From Polytrichum commune (lineage: Eukaryota > Streptophyta > Polytrichopsida > Polytrichales > Polytrichaceae), in NCBI GenBank assembly GCA_950295325.1, contig OX485804.1, positions 24,120,001 through 24,184,000 on the forward strand: a stretch of 64,000 nt of DNA, read 5' to 3'. The translations under genes and the position numbers were made by a program. Shown here in pieces: positions 34,553 to 47,870 of the stretch. Numbering within the stretch: position 1 is the first letter of the stretch; the number at the start of each line of letters is the position of its first letter. Below the pieces are notes generated by a model, which was not told the origin of the DNA, made no database searches, and saw only the letters and a list, made by a program, of their open reading frames with translations.

Positions 34553-34887
34553 AAACCCTAACCCATCCATTGAGAACGTCCACCCATCACTAACCCATCC
34601 ACCGATGACGCCCACCCAACTCCCATACAACACTAAGCCATCCACTAATAAGGCCCACACGACACTAAGCCATCCACCGAGGACGCCCACCCAACACCCA
34701 CCCGACACTAACCCATCCACCAAGGACGTCCACCCAACACCCACCCGGCACTAACCCATCCACCGAGGGCGCCCGCCCAACACTAACCCATCCACCGAGG
34801 GCGCCCGCCCAACACTAACCCATCCACCGAGAACGCCTACCCATCACTAATCCATCCACCAAGTGAGCCCACCCAACACTAACCCTT
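34553..34887. repeat. Minisatellite, ~36/47-bp unit
   Basis: Nine or so diverged copies of a unit built on CACTAACCCATCCACCGAGG followed by ACGCCCACCC; some copies carry an extra 11 bases (AACACCCACCC). Two neighbouring copies near 34,790-34,830 are identical. The minus strand reads as a glycine/valine/tryptophan-rich frame only because of the repeat. Confidence 0.8.
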
Positions 34888-36599
34888 GAACACCCTAGCC
34901 CAACTCAATACCGACCCACCCCCACCCATTGAATGTCACCCACCCATGGATAACGAATGGCACCTCTTTGGTCACTTGTCAACTAACGTGGCATGCGTGG
35001 ATACGATAATTGCAAGCGAAACCAGCAGTGGTGACCATGTGGGTGAATATGTACCCAAATGCCACCTCCATATGTACCCTATACCCGACCTGACACCCAA
35101 CCCGGCTTACGATAATGCACCATGCTGCTCAATCTGTCCACCCTCGTTCGGTTGGTTCGGTGACCAATATGCACCACCCGTGGATGGGTAAGTTGTCATA
35201 CCCTCCATGCACTCCGATGTGGGTTGTGTCAACACATAATAGATGAATGTCGTATGTGCACCCACAACGGTGGCAATCTTAATATGTCCACTGATGCGGA
35301 TAAGTGGTGCGCAACACAAAGTACCCCAATCCCGACACACGTTACCAAGAGGGCACCGAATGAATATCACCCAAAACCCAATCCACCTAGCCCATTCTCG
35401 TAGAATGGGCAAAGGGTATGCTTCACCCCCAAGATGGGGATCATCACCCACAGAAACCCAAGGGGTTGAAAACAACATTATTGAATGCATCACCCTGCTT
35501 TTAACTAGGCCATCAAGAATGCACCGACGGACTGCTACCACCGCATACTGGTGACCGTTTCCACTGAAATTCCTACAACCTTGCAGGGTTGATTTGGACA
35601 GGATTCCTTCTAGTGTGTGCGAGCAACCTACATGGAAACTAACCATGGTTGGTAGTGGGCAACTCTACCCTACATGACAAATTGGGTTACAATTGGGTGT
35701 TTCACTAGCTAACCATGAAGGAAGTACTATTACAAAACCCTTGATACCTCCATGTAAGGTAGATGAGGCTAATGTAGACACCTCCAACTTTATGGAATCA
35801 TCCAACTAATGGGATTCAAGCATTAGAAGCTTGAGCAAGTTAGCAATTGCGAATCAAGACCAAAGAATTTGAAATCGTTGAAATCAAAGTTGAGGAAGGC
35901 TCCTTTGCTTCCCGATCTAATGGTATAGGGGGATCTTTTTTCTATCACTCAATGTTGTGTAAGTGGATGGAATCATTAGCATATTCTACATTAGTCATTT
36001 GCCAATAAAAACCAAGTTTAATGCCAACATTGGATGTGTCATGTCTCTAAAGTGGTTACATGTAAGATAAAATGTTGTCGAATTGGCTTTTCATTCTGTA
36101 ATATCCACAATCCAAGTTGGTCGGCACCTCACAATCACATTCAACTTCATAACTTGCCCAAGTTGTCCTCCTAATTTTATCCATCTTGCCCACAAAAAAC
36201 AAGATTGTCATAGCTCAATGAATAGCACTCTTAATTATCGAGGATGGTGAGTGTAGTTTTGTTTTTTTGGAAATGATTAACCCAAATATCATCAAGGTGG
36301 TGGTCAAATGACCATGTGTTACTCACCCATCAAATTAGAGTGACTGTACAGCCGATTAGGAGCCAAAAATAAGTATCCAATCAAGGAAGCTAACCAAACT
36401 AGCCTCATCTATCTTGGGAGAGATACACCTCTCAAACATCATGCCATGTCTAGTGCATGTCATACATTTGCACTTGGTACTTCTATAGTTAATCAGCCTC
36501 ATGCCCAATCTACATCCACCTGGATACATTTGACCTTGCATGTTTAGTTAGACGTTTTAAAAGGCTTCAGGGTTATTTTTATTTTTCAACGAGGTAACA
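34888..36599. other. Gene-free stretch
   Basis: No recognisable gene. A 179-codon minus-strand frame (35,107-35,646) overlaps a 103-codon plus-strand frame; neither shows a domain, and the right-hand part looks like unique non-coding DNA. Confidence 0.35.
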
Positions 36600-36639
36600 A
36601 GTTTTTTCCATTTTTTTTTGTTTTACACCACAATAAATA

Positions 36640-37020
36640 TCGTATTTCGTGTCATATCGTGTTATATATCACTATGATAACTTTGTTTTATGACAGTTTG
36701 TATGAAAAAGTTTACAAGATTGTCATCCCAACATGTAAGTCTGTAATGAGATACTTACAAAGTTTGGTAAATTCTGCATCTTAAAATTTATGTTTAATGA
36801 AATCTTGTCATGGATGACTGACTTTTCCATGGAGAATCTTTTAGTGAGCGATAGTAGTTGTAACATTGTAAATCTATGATATCCAAAAAAACTTATAAGG
36901 AATGACAAATAATGTTAGGTTTACACTTAGTGTTGGTGACACTTTACATTGTATTGAGCAGACATCAGAATAGGTGACACTAAAATTTACAATATTAGTG
37001 TATTGACCAACCTCTATGTC
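36640..37020 (+). repeat. R3 dispersed repeat, copy a
   Basis: Aligns with 54,345-54,720 and, for the last part, 59,113-59,245. Landmarks: TTGTCATCCCAACATGTAAG, GTCATGGATGACTGA, TTGTAACATTGTAAAT, AATAATGTTAGGTTTACA, GGTGACACT. Not coding. Confidence 0.65.
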
Positions 37021-37235
37021 ATGTTAATGCTGGCCACCTCAACCAATAAAAAGGGTATTCCAACACCCAGGGAGACTGCAGCATGTGATTGAGTGGGTAA
37101 CTCTTTATCTGGTGAAGTTTGAAAATAAGTGGAGTTTTTGGCCAGATGTGTACAGTAATTTCAAGCAGATGTAGAGGAAACCACATGGGCGGTAAATTCT
37201 AAGCTGATATGTTTCTTAACTACACTAAATATGAT

Positions 37236-37345
37236 ATTCAGTGTGAATTACTATTTGGAATTATGCAATGCTATATTTATTTATTGGTCATCTCATATTT
37301 TGCCAACAAATGTTAAATTGGTAGTTTGGACATTATAGCATATGA
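37236..37345 (+). repeat. Diverged relative of the 9,142 MITE
   Basis: Shares ATTCAGTGTGAATTACTATT, TTGGAATTATGCAATGC and a GGACATTATAG block with 9,142-9,329, but only one end is preserved. Confidence 0.4.
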
Positions 37346-39403
37346 TGAGAACATGTATTTAGCGTCGTCTTTGATGTTCCTTTGCCTTACAACATCTTCT
37401 CCATTATAATGGATAATGTCTTCCCATACATAATCATGTCACCAACCCCCCCTCCCCCCAAAAAAAAAAAAAAACCATTTCAAAGCAAATTTGGAGAAAC
37501 AAACATTGGCTGGCCTTCCACATGCATTCATTGCCTCCAACCACATCCATTGCTACAAACACAATACCGCCCAAGACAATTTTATGTATGTATGTCCAAC
37601 GTATGTCCTCCACATGCCCATGAGTTGGGGGTGCCAAAGGCAACGATTAAGGGAAGAACATTGTTCAAATGATTTTCCCACAGGCACAAAATGAAATAAC
37701 ATATTGATGAACGTTAATGATGTTGGCCAAAAAGTGAGTTATGGACCCATTTCTTTGTCTAAGTTGAGTGTCATCAAGAACCAACAATTTGCAAAGTACA
37801 TTATGAAGAGGCTTGGCAACACGTTTGTATTTGCAAATCTTGTGAAAAATACAAAGGCCTTTGAGATGCCCATCCGATTGGCATGGAATCGCACAATAGA
37901 CATCAAAGAAAATACATCAAGCATGTCAATAACTAAGAGTTTCACCATCAAGACTACTACAAGAATCCATTTTCATAATGTGGCCAAACGAGGATCTGAC
38001 AAACATTCTTGACAAGATGGACCATGCTAAGATTGTATACCCTTGTTATGTTTTCAAAACCAAGACCATGGATGGAATTTTTAAGCTCCCAATAGTAGTC
38101 ATAAGTTCGTAAATATTTGCAATGCCCTAGCAATTTGTTTGAGGTAAAAATGCACAACCTTTGGGGTTACGGATGTGCATTGGTAAGTTGGTCATTTCCA
38201 TATGCTTGGTAGAGAATTTGAATTTGTTGGCATGTTCAATTTAGAAAAGACTTACACATTGTCTTCATTTGACATTGTCGTTGTTGTTGTTAATATATTT
38301 TTCCCCCAATTATGATCACACATGGCCATGTGGACATGAAATATGCGCATTATGGTTTGGACATCTACCCTGGTGATGCCAACCATATAGTGGGATTGTA
38401 GATAGTTTTTTGGATTGGGTTCCAATTAAGAAAACCACACAGGGAAGACCAAATGAGTGTCAAGTGTTACATCTAGGGATCACCATTAAGTTGATTGATA
38501 GATCACAAGGGAATTAAGATGAATTTAAGACAACAAACCTAGGGAAAATGACTTCTAGGATGAATTTTAGGACATGTCTAATTAAGGTTAAAGGTCACTC
38601 ACAGCAGTACATGCAATTGCTCAGTCACTCCCTTACAACCCCCTCTCGTCAGTAACATCACTCTTATGGTGATTTGGCAATGCAGAGAGTCATAACTCAA
38701 CAATAGTCATTTGAGTACACCATAGTCTCATAACTCCAAGGCCAAGACACCTTGATTTGGACCATAATCTCTTCGTTTAAGTATAGGGACCATAGGCCAT
38801 ACCACACGTTAGTATTCATCTTTCATATATTGCCCTCATACTCTTCAAACTGTTAGATTAATTGGGTTAAATTTATATGGTGACAATCAATCACTTTTTA
38901 ACCCTTTGGACTTAATACAATCATATTAGACTTAAAGCATTAAAATTTAATTATTATAACTTGCAAAAGTCTAGTTACGAGTAACGCAAACCTAGTGAAC
39001 GAGCTCAGCAAACCAGAACTGAGCGAAGAGTCTAAATCACTACTTAAGGCCATAGTCTAAGTAACCAACCATAGTCTCAAGAGCCAGCCACCAGTAATCA
39101 ATTCCAAGTAATGAGTCTCACAAAGAGGGCCATAGTCTTAGTAAAAGTAACCAACAACTAGTAACCAATAAGCATCAAGTTCTTGAAGGCTTACTTGGAC
39201 ACTACTCATTTAATCTTGACTTAAGGCAGCTTCCCCAATCGATATGGGATAAGTCACGCGCGTCTCTTCCTTCCAACGACTCACCTTCCCCGTCCTGCCA
39301 CTCCATCTTTGCTGCCTCTTGGAATTCTCAAGAGACTATGGCCGCGGCAATGGACTTCGGCAAACCTCTTAATCACAAAGGGACTACTCCCAAGAGCATC
39401 TTA
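37346..39403. other. Gene-free stretch
   Basis: Contains a short A-tract at about 37,459-37,473 after a C-rich run. A 102-codon plus frame at 37,704-38,012 has no recognisable family. The part from 38,600 to 39,230 shows recurring CATAGTCT phrases but no regular period. Confidence 0.35.
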
Positions 39404-39771
39404 GAGCATCACCACCCATCCTACAAAATGCAGGGTGGATCATCCTCACAATAAGTTCAAGTCACTCGGTTTGCAAGCTGGGTGACCCACCCATGACTTG
39501 TATATAAGGTGATAAAACAAGGAAGAAACAAAAGCAAGATGAATCTCATTGGCACCTTGGAAATCGGAGAGGAATATGGAGTTTGTCCTTTGTTGTTTAG
39601 GGGGCGGAGCTCCGACTTGCAAAATGACCCCAATTTGCAAGCCAACCTCAACTTCCAAGCCGGCCCTACCAACAAATCATCCGTTTTGCAGGATGGGTGG
39701 GGCACTTTTGCAAGCCGCCTCTCACAATATAAGTTCAAGTCATCCGTTTTTGAAGATGGGTGGTGATGCTC
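39404..39771. mobile_element. Tourist-like MITE (368 bp)
   Basis: Terminal inverted repeats start GAGCATCACCACCCATC and remain alignable for about 60 bases. TTA at 39,401-39,403 and 39,772-39,774 gives the PIF/Harbinger duplication. Overlapping frames on both strands inside it are a by-product of its symmetry. Confidence 0.8.
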
Positions 39772-39774
39772 TTA

Positions 39775-41500
39775 ACAATCCAGAATTACTCTTATCCTGA
39801 CATGATATTGGATTTGATTCACTCCACATTGCTTCCCCTCCATTGGAAAGTTCCCACTCTAGAATTACCTGATGTATAATTTCGTCTTAAATATCAGATA
39901 TCATGCTACGGCGACAATCTTGACATCAAGGTGAAAGTAATTCAGTCCCAGTTGTATTTCTCTCGACAATTGGTTCATCTCTATTGAAACATGAGTGCTA
40001 ACACACCACAAAGAATTATAATGAGTGAATTGGTAAAGATCCTGTTCTCACGCAAACTAGTCAAAAACAGAGATTCGAATCACTCTCAGCTTTTATCCCG
40101 TGGAAATCCCTGGAGCCACAGGGACTCATATCCTCTGAACACCAATGAGGAATATAGGGAAGAAAGTAACACTTGACCCTTGCGAACATATGACCTTCAT
40201 CAAACTCTTTTGTGATCACACCGAGGGATGCAGCTCAGGCCCTTACAGGTGAAATTACATCAAATTCACGGAGGGTCACATCAGATTCATTAAAGTAATG
40301 GAGAGAATAGATATCACCCCTTTGGACTAAGAGGAATTCTCGATTTACAATTACGGGCTTCACACCCACATTGTGTACGAGATTATGGTCCGAGCAATTT
40401 TGACATTAGCAGAGAATCCAACCTCCTTTCACAGGAATAACACATTAATCTTACACTTACTCCACACAGTGCCCCTTGGGCATAGAAAGGTAATATTCAC
40501 TCCTTTCTCAGGAGGAAGCTGATTTTTTATTATTATAACATTCAACTATTCTTTACTTGCAACATAGGTTTCGCATGGCATGGGTGGAATCTCTCCTTAC
40601 TTCCCTTTGACTCAAAGATTCTGGTCACAAATTTGTCATTACCCATATACATTCTGACTACATTCCTCAAGGTACATCACTCACAATTTCAAACACTTCA
40701 TAACAACGAGTAGTGTCCCTTTACCCTTTCACAATGATCTAGGCTCAGAGCACAAACTCGTATTCAGCTTCAATTCGACTATGACTTTTCACACCTGAAG
40801 TCTTCCAGAACTATTCCTTGAAACCACGTCACTGCAATCACCACGAAAACATCTCTTCCTTCTCGAAAGAGATTTCCCACTCTCTCAAGCACACATACAC
40901 TCTCTCTATGATATTAAGTAAGACATTCACATCAACAACCTCACGAGTAATGCAATCCAACCAACAGTGAAACGTGAGAGTAAGAATCTGTAATACATTT
41001 CTTATAAAAAAGAATATTATACATATTAAAGGGCTTCACACCCGAATCAACCAACCACTCTAAGGGTGTTCACAAAACTATGGGAGTGAGAGAGGCTCTC
41101 TTCTCGAGAGGAACTGAAATGTCTTCCCTCTCTTCTTGCCTATATCCCAAGAACTATTTCTTCCACTACCACATCTCTCCGTAGCTAGATCTCATGAGTC
41201 TCTTCAAAATAAACACATGACTATAGTCCTGCCCAAACGATTCTTCCGTTCCTGAGACTTGACTTAGGTGAGTAAAATGAGTCTCCTTTTGTTCATACCT
41301 ATTAACTGATTACTAATCACTTATTTCAGTGTTCACTTTGCATTCTAATTTACACTTTGAGTTCATATTTTACCAAAATTCAAAAATGTCTACTCCTGGA
41401 CCAAAAATCTGTACCACATGGATCTTTTGCAAAATTTGTACAAGATCTTGAAAAACCAACAATGTCTTCATCTCGTGCTCTATTTAAGGGTTTTCAACAA
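39775..41500. other. Gene-free stretch
   Basis: No supported gene or repeat. Plus-strand sequence is C-rich with many short CTC/CAC phrases. Confidence 0.35.
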
Positions 41501-41509
41501 CACCTTTTT

Positions 41510-42349
41510 ACAAGGTAGTACTTGATGAGGAGGAGATGTGTTTGACTTCATTGGTGGAACCCCTCAACAAGTTCATGTTCAAGATTGGTAAAGTAATGTC
41601 ACCAACTCTCCATGTACAACTTGATAATTGTACAAATGACAAAAAATGTCGATATGTGTTATGTTTTTGGTCATTGCTCATAGCCAAAGGGATTTTCAAG
41701 GAAGTGTTTGTTTGTTTCTTGAAGGTCGGTCATACACATGACATTGGAGTATGAAGTTGCACAAAGAAGATTCTCCAACAATTCCATTTTTTCATGAAAT
41801 TGTACATGAATTTAGATAATATGTTGGTCATTCTGCATTTGATTCAAGAAGTACATAAGTTTTAGGCGTTCATCAAACCATTAATTCTTAAAGGAGGTGA
41901 GTGCTTAGTCGGCCATCCAATTCAAGGTTTTGTGCACTTCACCAATTTGGGGCCCAAAGGATTGGATATTCATTTGGCGCTAAGACAAGGATGGCGAATG
42001 TATGTTACCAAATGGGGAGCCAAAGCCTTGCACACCAACCCCATGAGGAATGGGTTGGAAGTCATTAAGGGCATATTGAGATTTATTGTATATTGGAAAG
42101 AGTCGTGTGAGGAAGATATCACAAGAGTTGTTCATGTCTTGCGAGGATAGTGGACTTGGCATACGAACCAATTTGGACAAACATGGATACCATAATTTTT
42201 TCTTGGAAGCCGCAAAAGGTTCCAAATTAGAAGCAATGACCATCCCCCCAAAACATATAGACTTTGCCAAAGATAACTTGGCTTATACTATTACTACAAA
42301 AAATGATGTTGAGAGTGGAAATAAACCTAGAGATGATGATGGTGAATGA
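41510..42349 (+). pseudogene. DUF7869-like gene fragment, frameshifted
   Basis: The frame 41,536-41,754 contains LHVQLDNC, then a FWSLLIAKGIFKEVFV block and VGHTH, the pattern I associate with DUF7869-type proteins (a conserved DNC and a GHTH motif, of unknown function and often in repeated, transposon-associated genes). The frame breaks just after GHTHD. Further segments at 41,932-42,150 (GWRMYVTKWGAKAL, RFIVYWKES) and 42,086-42,349 (KHIDFAKDNL) look like its continuation in other frames. No introns or promoter are assigned. Family name is from memory and needs an HMM search; the broken frame is seen directly. Confidence 0.5.
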
Positions 42350-44737
42350 TAACATAGGAGCTTGGGGTCAGTGTTTGAAATATGTATTTATTTTTTTAGG
42401 AATTCTATGACATTTGGGTTGAAGACTGAATAAGGTGCATTTTTTTAGAGGTTCTTTTAAGATATACGATTTAATATATCACATGATTGTACATATTAGT
42501 TTGCGGATGTGGAAACCAACTTTCCATCTGCTATCAAATGTTCTTTTTTTATATGTTACACTATAGATGTGCAACTACAAACATATATACCAAATTTGGA
42601 AATTTACACTTGTATGACATCAAATTATTTGAATTGTGCATTGTTTGGGATGTGCCATCCAATTCAATAAAGTCCTTATGTTTTGGTTGAGCACCTATGA
42701 ATCTATAATTATCAAACCCGATGATTGTTTTTGGACTTAATAATTTATTTTAGTACAAATTCAACAATCTAATTTTGTGTCATTGAGAAGCCCCTTTGGT
42801 GCATGTTTTGAGTATGATTTAGAAAATTATTGTATCTAGAAATATGTTTATTTCTAATGCAAAGAATATGCAAAACATTTTGTTCATATTGTTTCCGATG
42901 TTCTAAATGTTCCCCACGTTCACAATATTGGCATCCCAAACTATGGGTTATATTTAATTTGAGGCTTTCCAAAGTCTTTGACTAAGGCATATAGTGTTGG
43001 TACAAATGTGGGATTCTTAAGCGTGGCTTCATAAAATGGAACGTGCCCTATGTGATTTTGAATGCCAAACGTCATGTCAATGTTTTTTGGTTCACTTTGG
43101 GTTGATACGGTTTAAACACCACTCAAAAGCCGCATTCCATTTAATGGTTGTGCCCTTAATAATTCGCATTCTGTACCCGGGTTGGCAACTCAAACAAATA
43201 ATTATAGGGGGCTCATCCAAAAATTTCATAAAGACATAGATTATGTACACATAATTGTACATATAATTTAAATTATGTTTCAAATAATCTACAACTTTCA
43301 AATATTGAAGAGGGGGTGAAGAGTTTCAGAAGAGAAGCGGGAGAGAAGCCAGCAAGAGAAGTCGGGAAGAGAGTTAGGATTAGGGCTTACAAGCCAAAAT
43401 AATCTATATTATCTTCAAATTTTTGTAGATTATATAAATTATAATGAGGTATGATGGAGACTAGATTATGAACTAGCCCCCTTGTCTAAGAGAAAATACA
43501 CATTATTTTCAAATTATTCATGTATTATAACACATAAACATGTTCAAATCAAAAAAATAATACGTATTATGGACGGTCTCGATGTGCACTATATCACTCC
43601 ATTCTAAGTTCTGTAAAATAGTTCCTTGGTATGAATGTACAAGGATAATATGGATGGATTATCTGTTACAAATTATTTTACACTAAGTTGCCACCCCAGG
43701 ATTCTGTACTAACATGTTAAAGAGTTTCCAGGTGCAGAGCTAATCACTTGGGTTCACAGATGTTAAACTCATTCAGAGACTTGTTTGAAATCACAGGAAA
43801 ATTGTCACTACCACCATACAAGTCCCTTGCAACACATCCTTTGTCACTGACAATTTTGAAAATCCGCCCCAGAAAATTTCTATGACAAAGGAGGTGTTGT
43901 GTGGGATCCTTATGGCAGTAGTGCATCCTTCCAATAGTTTGTTTCAGCAATCAATCAAAATTAAAGCCATCACTGCAAACTGGATAATTCGCTGATCCTT
44001 CCCCTATGGAATTTCATTTGCAAGGCAGACTCTAGAATCTACATTGGAAGTCACGAGAAAACTCATGAATAAAGCTTCTGATTGACAGTTACTCAATCAG
44101 GAACAACAATTGTATCTCGAGTGAACTCATAATTAAAAACTTCTAAATAACAGTTCCATAATCCAGGAACAACAATTGTATGTCGAGGTTTGTGACATGT
44201 CCTCATGGTAATCTGAGGAAGAACTTGAGCCCGGAATGTATGGCATGACAAGAGAAATTGATGCACATTCCATAGCCGGAGATGTCTAGTATCTAGTAAG
44301 ACTATGATGGAGTCAATATTACGTGAGAATTTTTCTTGTCATACAATTTATCAACTTGCCATGTGTAATCTGAAAGAACTAGTAGTTCTGACTTGTGTCA
44401 TCGTGTGGAGGATATGTGTCAGTCTTAAGATAGGAGCATATTTGTATTCATTGACAAAATCAGTTGCTGAAATTTCAGACTGCTTTTGGCTTGTGAATGC
44501 AGGGTGACATACAGCAACATCCTGCAAGGGTATCAATTTTGGAGTTGTGAGCTTCTGACAATAATCTATGCATGGTGGAAATAATAATTGGGAAGGTGTA
44601 GATATCTACTGGATTGCTCTTATGCGAAATTTAAACATGAATTGTTAGATTAGAAATCGAAGCAAGATTCAGTTTCATTATGGACAAGGCAGGAGAATGG
44701 CATGTGCATAAATGAACAGGGAATACCAACCAATAGT
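42350..44737. other. AT-rich stretch without supported genes
   Basis: A weak foldback lies at about 43,255-43,450 (AATCTACAA and TTGTAGATT blocks in opposite orientation). At about 44,045-44,190 a roughly 80-bp segment containing GGAACAACAATTGTAT is tandemly duplicated. A minus-strand frame at 43,744-43,950 has reasonable composition but no family. Confidence 0.4.
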
Positions 44738-44935
44738 TACAGCTGAGCCGGTTAAGTTCGTGAAACAACCGATTGCAGTTCAAGACTTCAGGAAAAAACC
44801 GGCCATTTTAGAGAATCTCTAGAATTTAACTCAAATCTATAAAGAAAAACCCGAAGATCAAAATAAGTAACCAGTTGGACTTGGAAACACTAGGATTTTG
44901 ACCAATCATGCCCAGAAATCTCCCTGGACACTGAT
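44738..44935 (-). repeat. R1 dispersed repeat, copy c
   Basis: Aligns with 11,041-11,255: AGTTACAGCTGAGCCGGTT, AGTTCAAGACTTCAGG, TAACCAGTTGGACTTGGAAA. Confidence 0.7.
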
Positions 44936-45457
44936 GTGCATGAAAAATATGATTCAGTTAGACATTCTTGCCATTGGCCAACACAGACAGACCTTAATTT
45001 CCAGTTGATATCTTTTTATAAATTCAATATGTCATGGCACGGACCTTCAGATTTGAATATAAAGCTGAAAACCTCCAAAGAGTCATGGATTTCTTTGGAT
45101 TCAGACAAAACACTCTTCCAGGTGAAATCAACTTCCTCATGGCTCGGAAGAATCTTCCATCCATAAATTGAAAACCCATTCAGGTTCCAGCTTGATCCAA
45201 CCACAACCATTTAAAGAACACATAACTTATATAATCTACACAAATGGGACAACTAATATCAAAATCACTCTACATTCATTATTATAGTCAGCAGCTGCTC
45301 AAAACAGTGCTCAATGCTGATGTTGCCGAGTTGCTGCATCATTGGATTGATAGTGTCTATTAATTAATCAATATATTTATCAGTGCTCCAGTACAAGTCT
45401 ACCTGCATGCACTCATGCATGAACAACAATAAATTAACAATAAAACATAAATCGTTA

Positions 45458-46955
45458 TCAGCTGATCCACAGCATGGGTAGACACTGTAATTGCCATGAC
45501 CTCGAGACCATCATCAATTCATTAGCACGGACCATCCTTACTACAGCAGGAACCAAATCTACTCTAAATATCTTAGTGAGGTGACAAAAGGTCAGGGCAT
45601 GGAGTAGGTACCAGAGATTTTGAAGATCACAATAGAGTAGAAAACAGTGCACTGTTATGATAGTTGCAAATCACACATGTCTGGGTGGATGTAAGCTAAT
45701 TCAGTATCAGATGATGGATTATTCAGCCAAGTATCAGCTGATCCACAGCATGGGTAGACACTGTAATTACAATGACTTCGAGATCATCATCAACCAAAAG
45801 AATATGAGTACAAATTAATGAAATTAGCACAGACCATCCTTTCTACAGCAGGAACCAAATCTACTCCACATATCTTAGTGAGGTGACAAAAGGTAAGGGC
45901 ATGTAAGGTGGGTACCAGAGATTTTGAAGATCACAATAGAGTAGAAAACAACACAAAGTTATGATAGTTGCAAATCACACATGTCTGGATGGATGTAAGC
46001 TTATTAAGTATCTGATGATAGATTATTCAACCAAGTTGCCCCTGATCATCTCTAGTATACTGGTTCCTGGTTATAGTGCTAATTAATGAAATTAGAACAG
46101 ACCATCCTTACTACAGCAAGAACCAAGTCTACTCCACATATCTTAGTGAATTGACAAAAGGTAAGGGCAGCATGCATGGAGTAGGTACCAGGGACTCTGA
46201 ACATTGCAATAGAGTAGAAAACAACGCACTGTTATGATAAATGCAAATCACACATGTCTGGATGGATGTAAGCTTATTTTGTATCAGATGATAGATTATT
46301 CAACCAAGTATCAGCTGATCCACAGCATGGGTAGACACTGTAATTACCATGACTTTGAGATGATCATCAACCAAAAGAATACGAGTACAAATTAATGAAG
46401 TTAGCACGGACCATCCTCAATACAGCAGGAACCAAATCTACTCCACATATCTTAGTGAGGTGACAAAAGGTAAGGGCATGTAAGGTGGGTACCAGAGATT
46501 TTGATGATCACAATAGAGTAGAAAACAGTGCACTGTTATGATAGTTGCAAATCACACATGTCTGGGTGGATGTAAGCTAATTCAGTATCAGATGATGGAT
46601 TATTCAGCCAAGTATCAACTGATCCACAGGATGGGTAGACACTGTAATTACAATGACTTCGAGATCATCATCAACCAAAAGAATATGAGTACAAATTAAT
46701 GAAATTAGCACAGACCATCCTTCCTACAGCAGGAACCAAATCTACTCCACATATCTTAGTGAGGTGACAAAAGGTAATTAAGGGCATGTAAGGTGCATGT
46801 GGTTACCAGAGATTTTGAAGATCACAATAGAGTAGAAAACAACACAAAGTTATGATAGTTGCAAATCACACATGTCTGGATGGATGTAAGCTTATTAAGT
46901 ATCCGATGATAGATCATTCAACCAAGTTGCCCCTGATCATCTCTAGTACGCTGGT
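45458..46955. repeat. Tandem repeat with higher-order structure, 5 units
   Basis: Units begin at about 45,458, 45,734, 46,078 (truncated at its start), 46,311 and 46,615; lengths vary from about 230 to 340. Common blocks are CTGATCCACAGCATGGGTAG, GACCATCCTTACTACAGCAG, CATATCTTAGTGAGGTGACA and GCAAATCACACATGTCTGG. Units 2 and 5 share a tail (TTGCCCCTGATCATCTC), and units 1 and 4 share GATTATTCAGCCAAGTATC. Units 4-5 thus repeat units 1-2 with a period of about 853. Confidence 0.85.
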
Positions 46956-47862
46956 TACTATCCCAGCAAACACACACACCTACCGCGAGGAGCTTGATGA
47001 CATGGTGCCCATAGCTGGCTAGAGGCAAGCAGGGAAGTATGGGTTTAATTTGTCACAAGCTCCCTCTTTAAGTCTCATCAGGGGCTGAGAAAATCCATCA
47101 AGCACGGAGCCAGTTTGGTGTAACTGTGTTTTCTGCCAGGTTAAAGGGAGAGGATTTTCCGGGCTTCTCCATGACTAGTCAACAATTGAAGGGGATTCAA
47201 TGTGATCAACTAAAATTCAATTGAACATATATTATGTGTGCTCGAATAAAGTTTCCATAACATTATTGAGCAGTGTGCGTTTGTTCAATCGGGGCCTTGA
47301 GAATATAACGATGGGATGTCCCAACCTTGTGTAAGGAGACTTAGATTGAACATGAATCTGCACTAAGTTGGAACACCCCATGATTATGTTCTTAGGGCCC
47401 ACATGAACGAATGCACTTAATAATGTGATGTCTAACAAATTGGAAATCAACCAAGGTAAGAGATGGGACTCTTTTTTCTGATCTCCCAGGCACCATAAGC
47501 ATTATAATATTATACAAGTAGCTTCAACACCACATGGTACTACAACATAGCACCAACAAATGTTACCAGATGCATGTTCAACAGTATTGTCACACATTCT
47601 AGGGCTTCCTCACAAGCCCATGACCCCACCTTACACCTCTGTAATTTCCATTTAGCTCTGGTACTCATGTGAACAATTACGGTGCCTGGTAGATGAAGTT
47701 TAAGCGTAGCCTCTTTGCTACACCCTTTGCCTACCTACTCTGTACTTTGCATTAGCATTGGCACTAATGTACACAATTTTGATACCCATACTTTACCAAC
47801 ATTGGCTATGTATACACATGTTAGTTATATATAAACTTACATTATATTTAATTATTCAGTGT
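46956..47862. other. Gene-free stretch
   Basis: No recognisable gene or repeat. Confidence 0.35.
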
Positions 47863-47870
47863 GCCCATTT

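Noticed and set aside
34538-34744. Repetitive Gly/Val/Trp-rich minus-strand frame
   Set aside because: A direct translation of the minisatellite units, not a protein gene.
35107-35646. 179-codon minus-strand frame, one of the longest in the window
   Set aside because: Opposed by a 103-codon frame on the plus strand, no recognisable motif, and it lies next to the minisatellite; composition looks like chance in GC-richer DNA.
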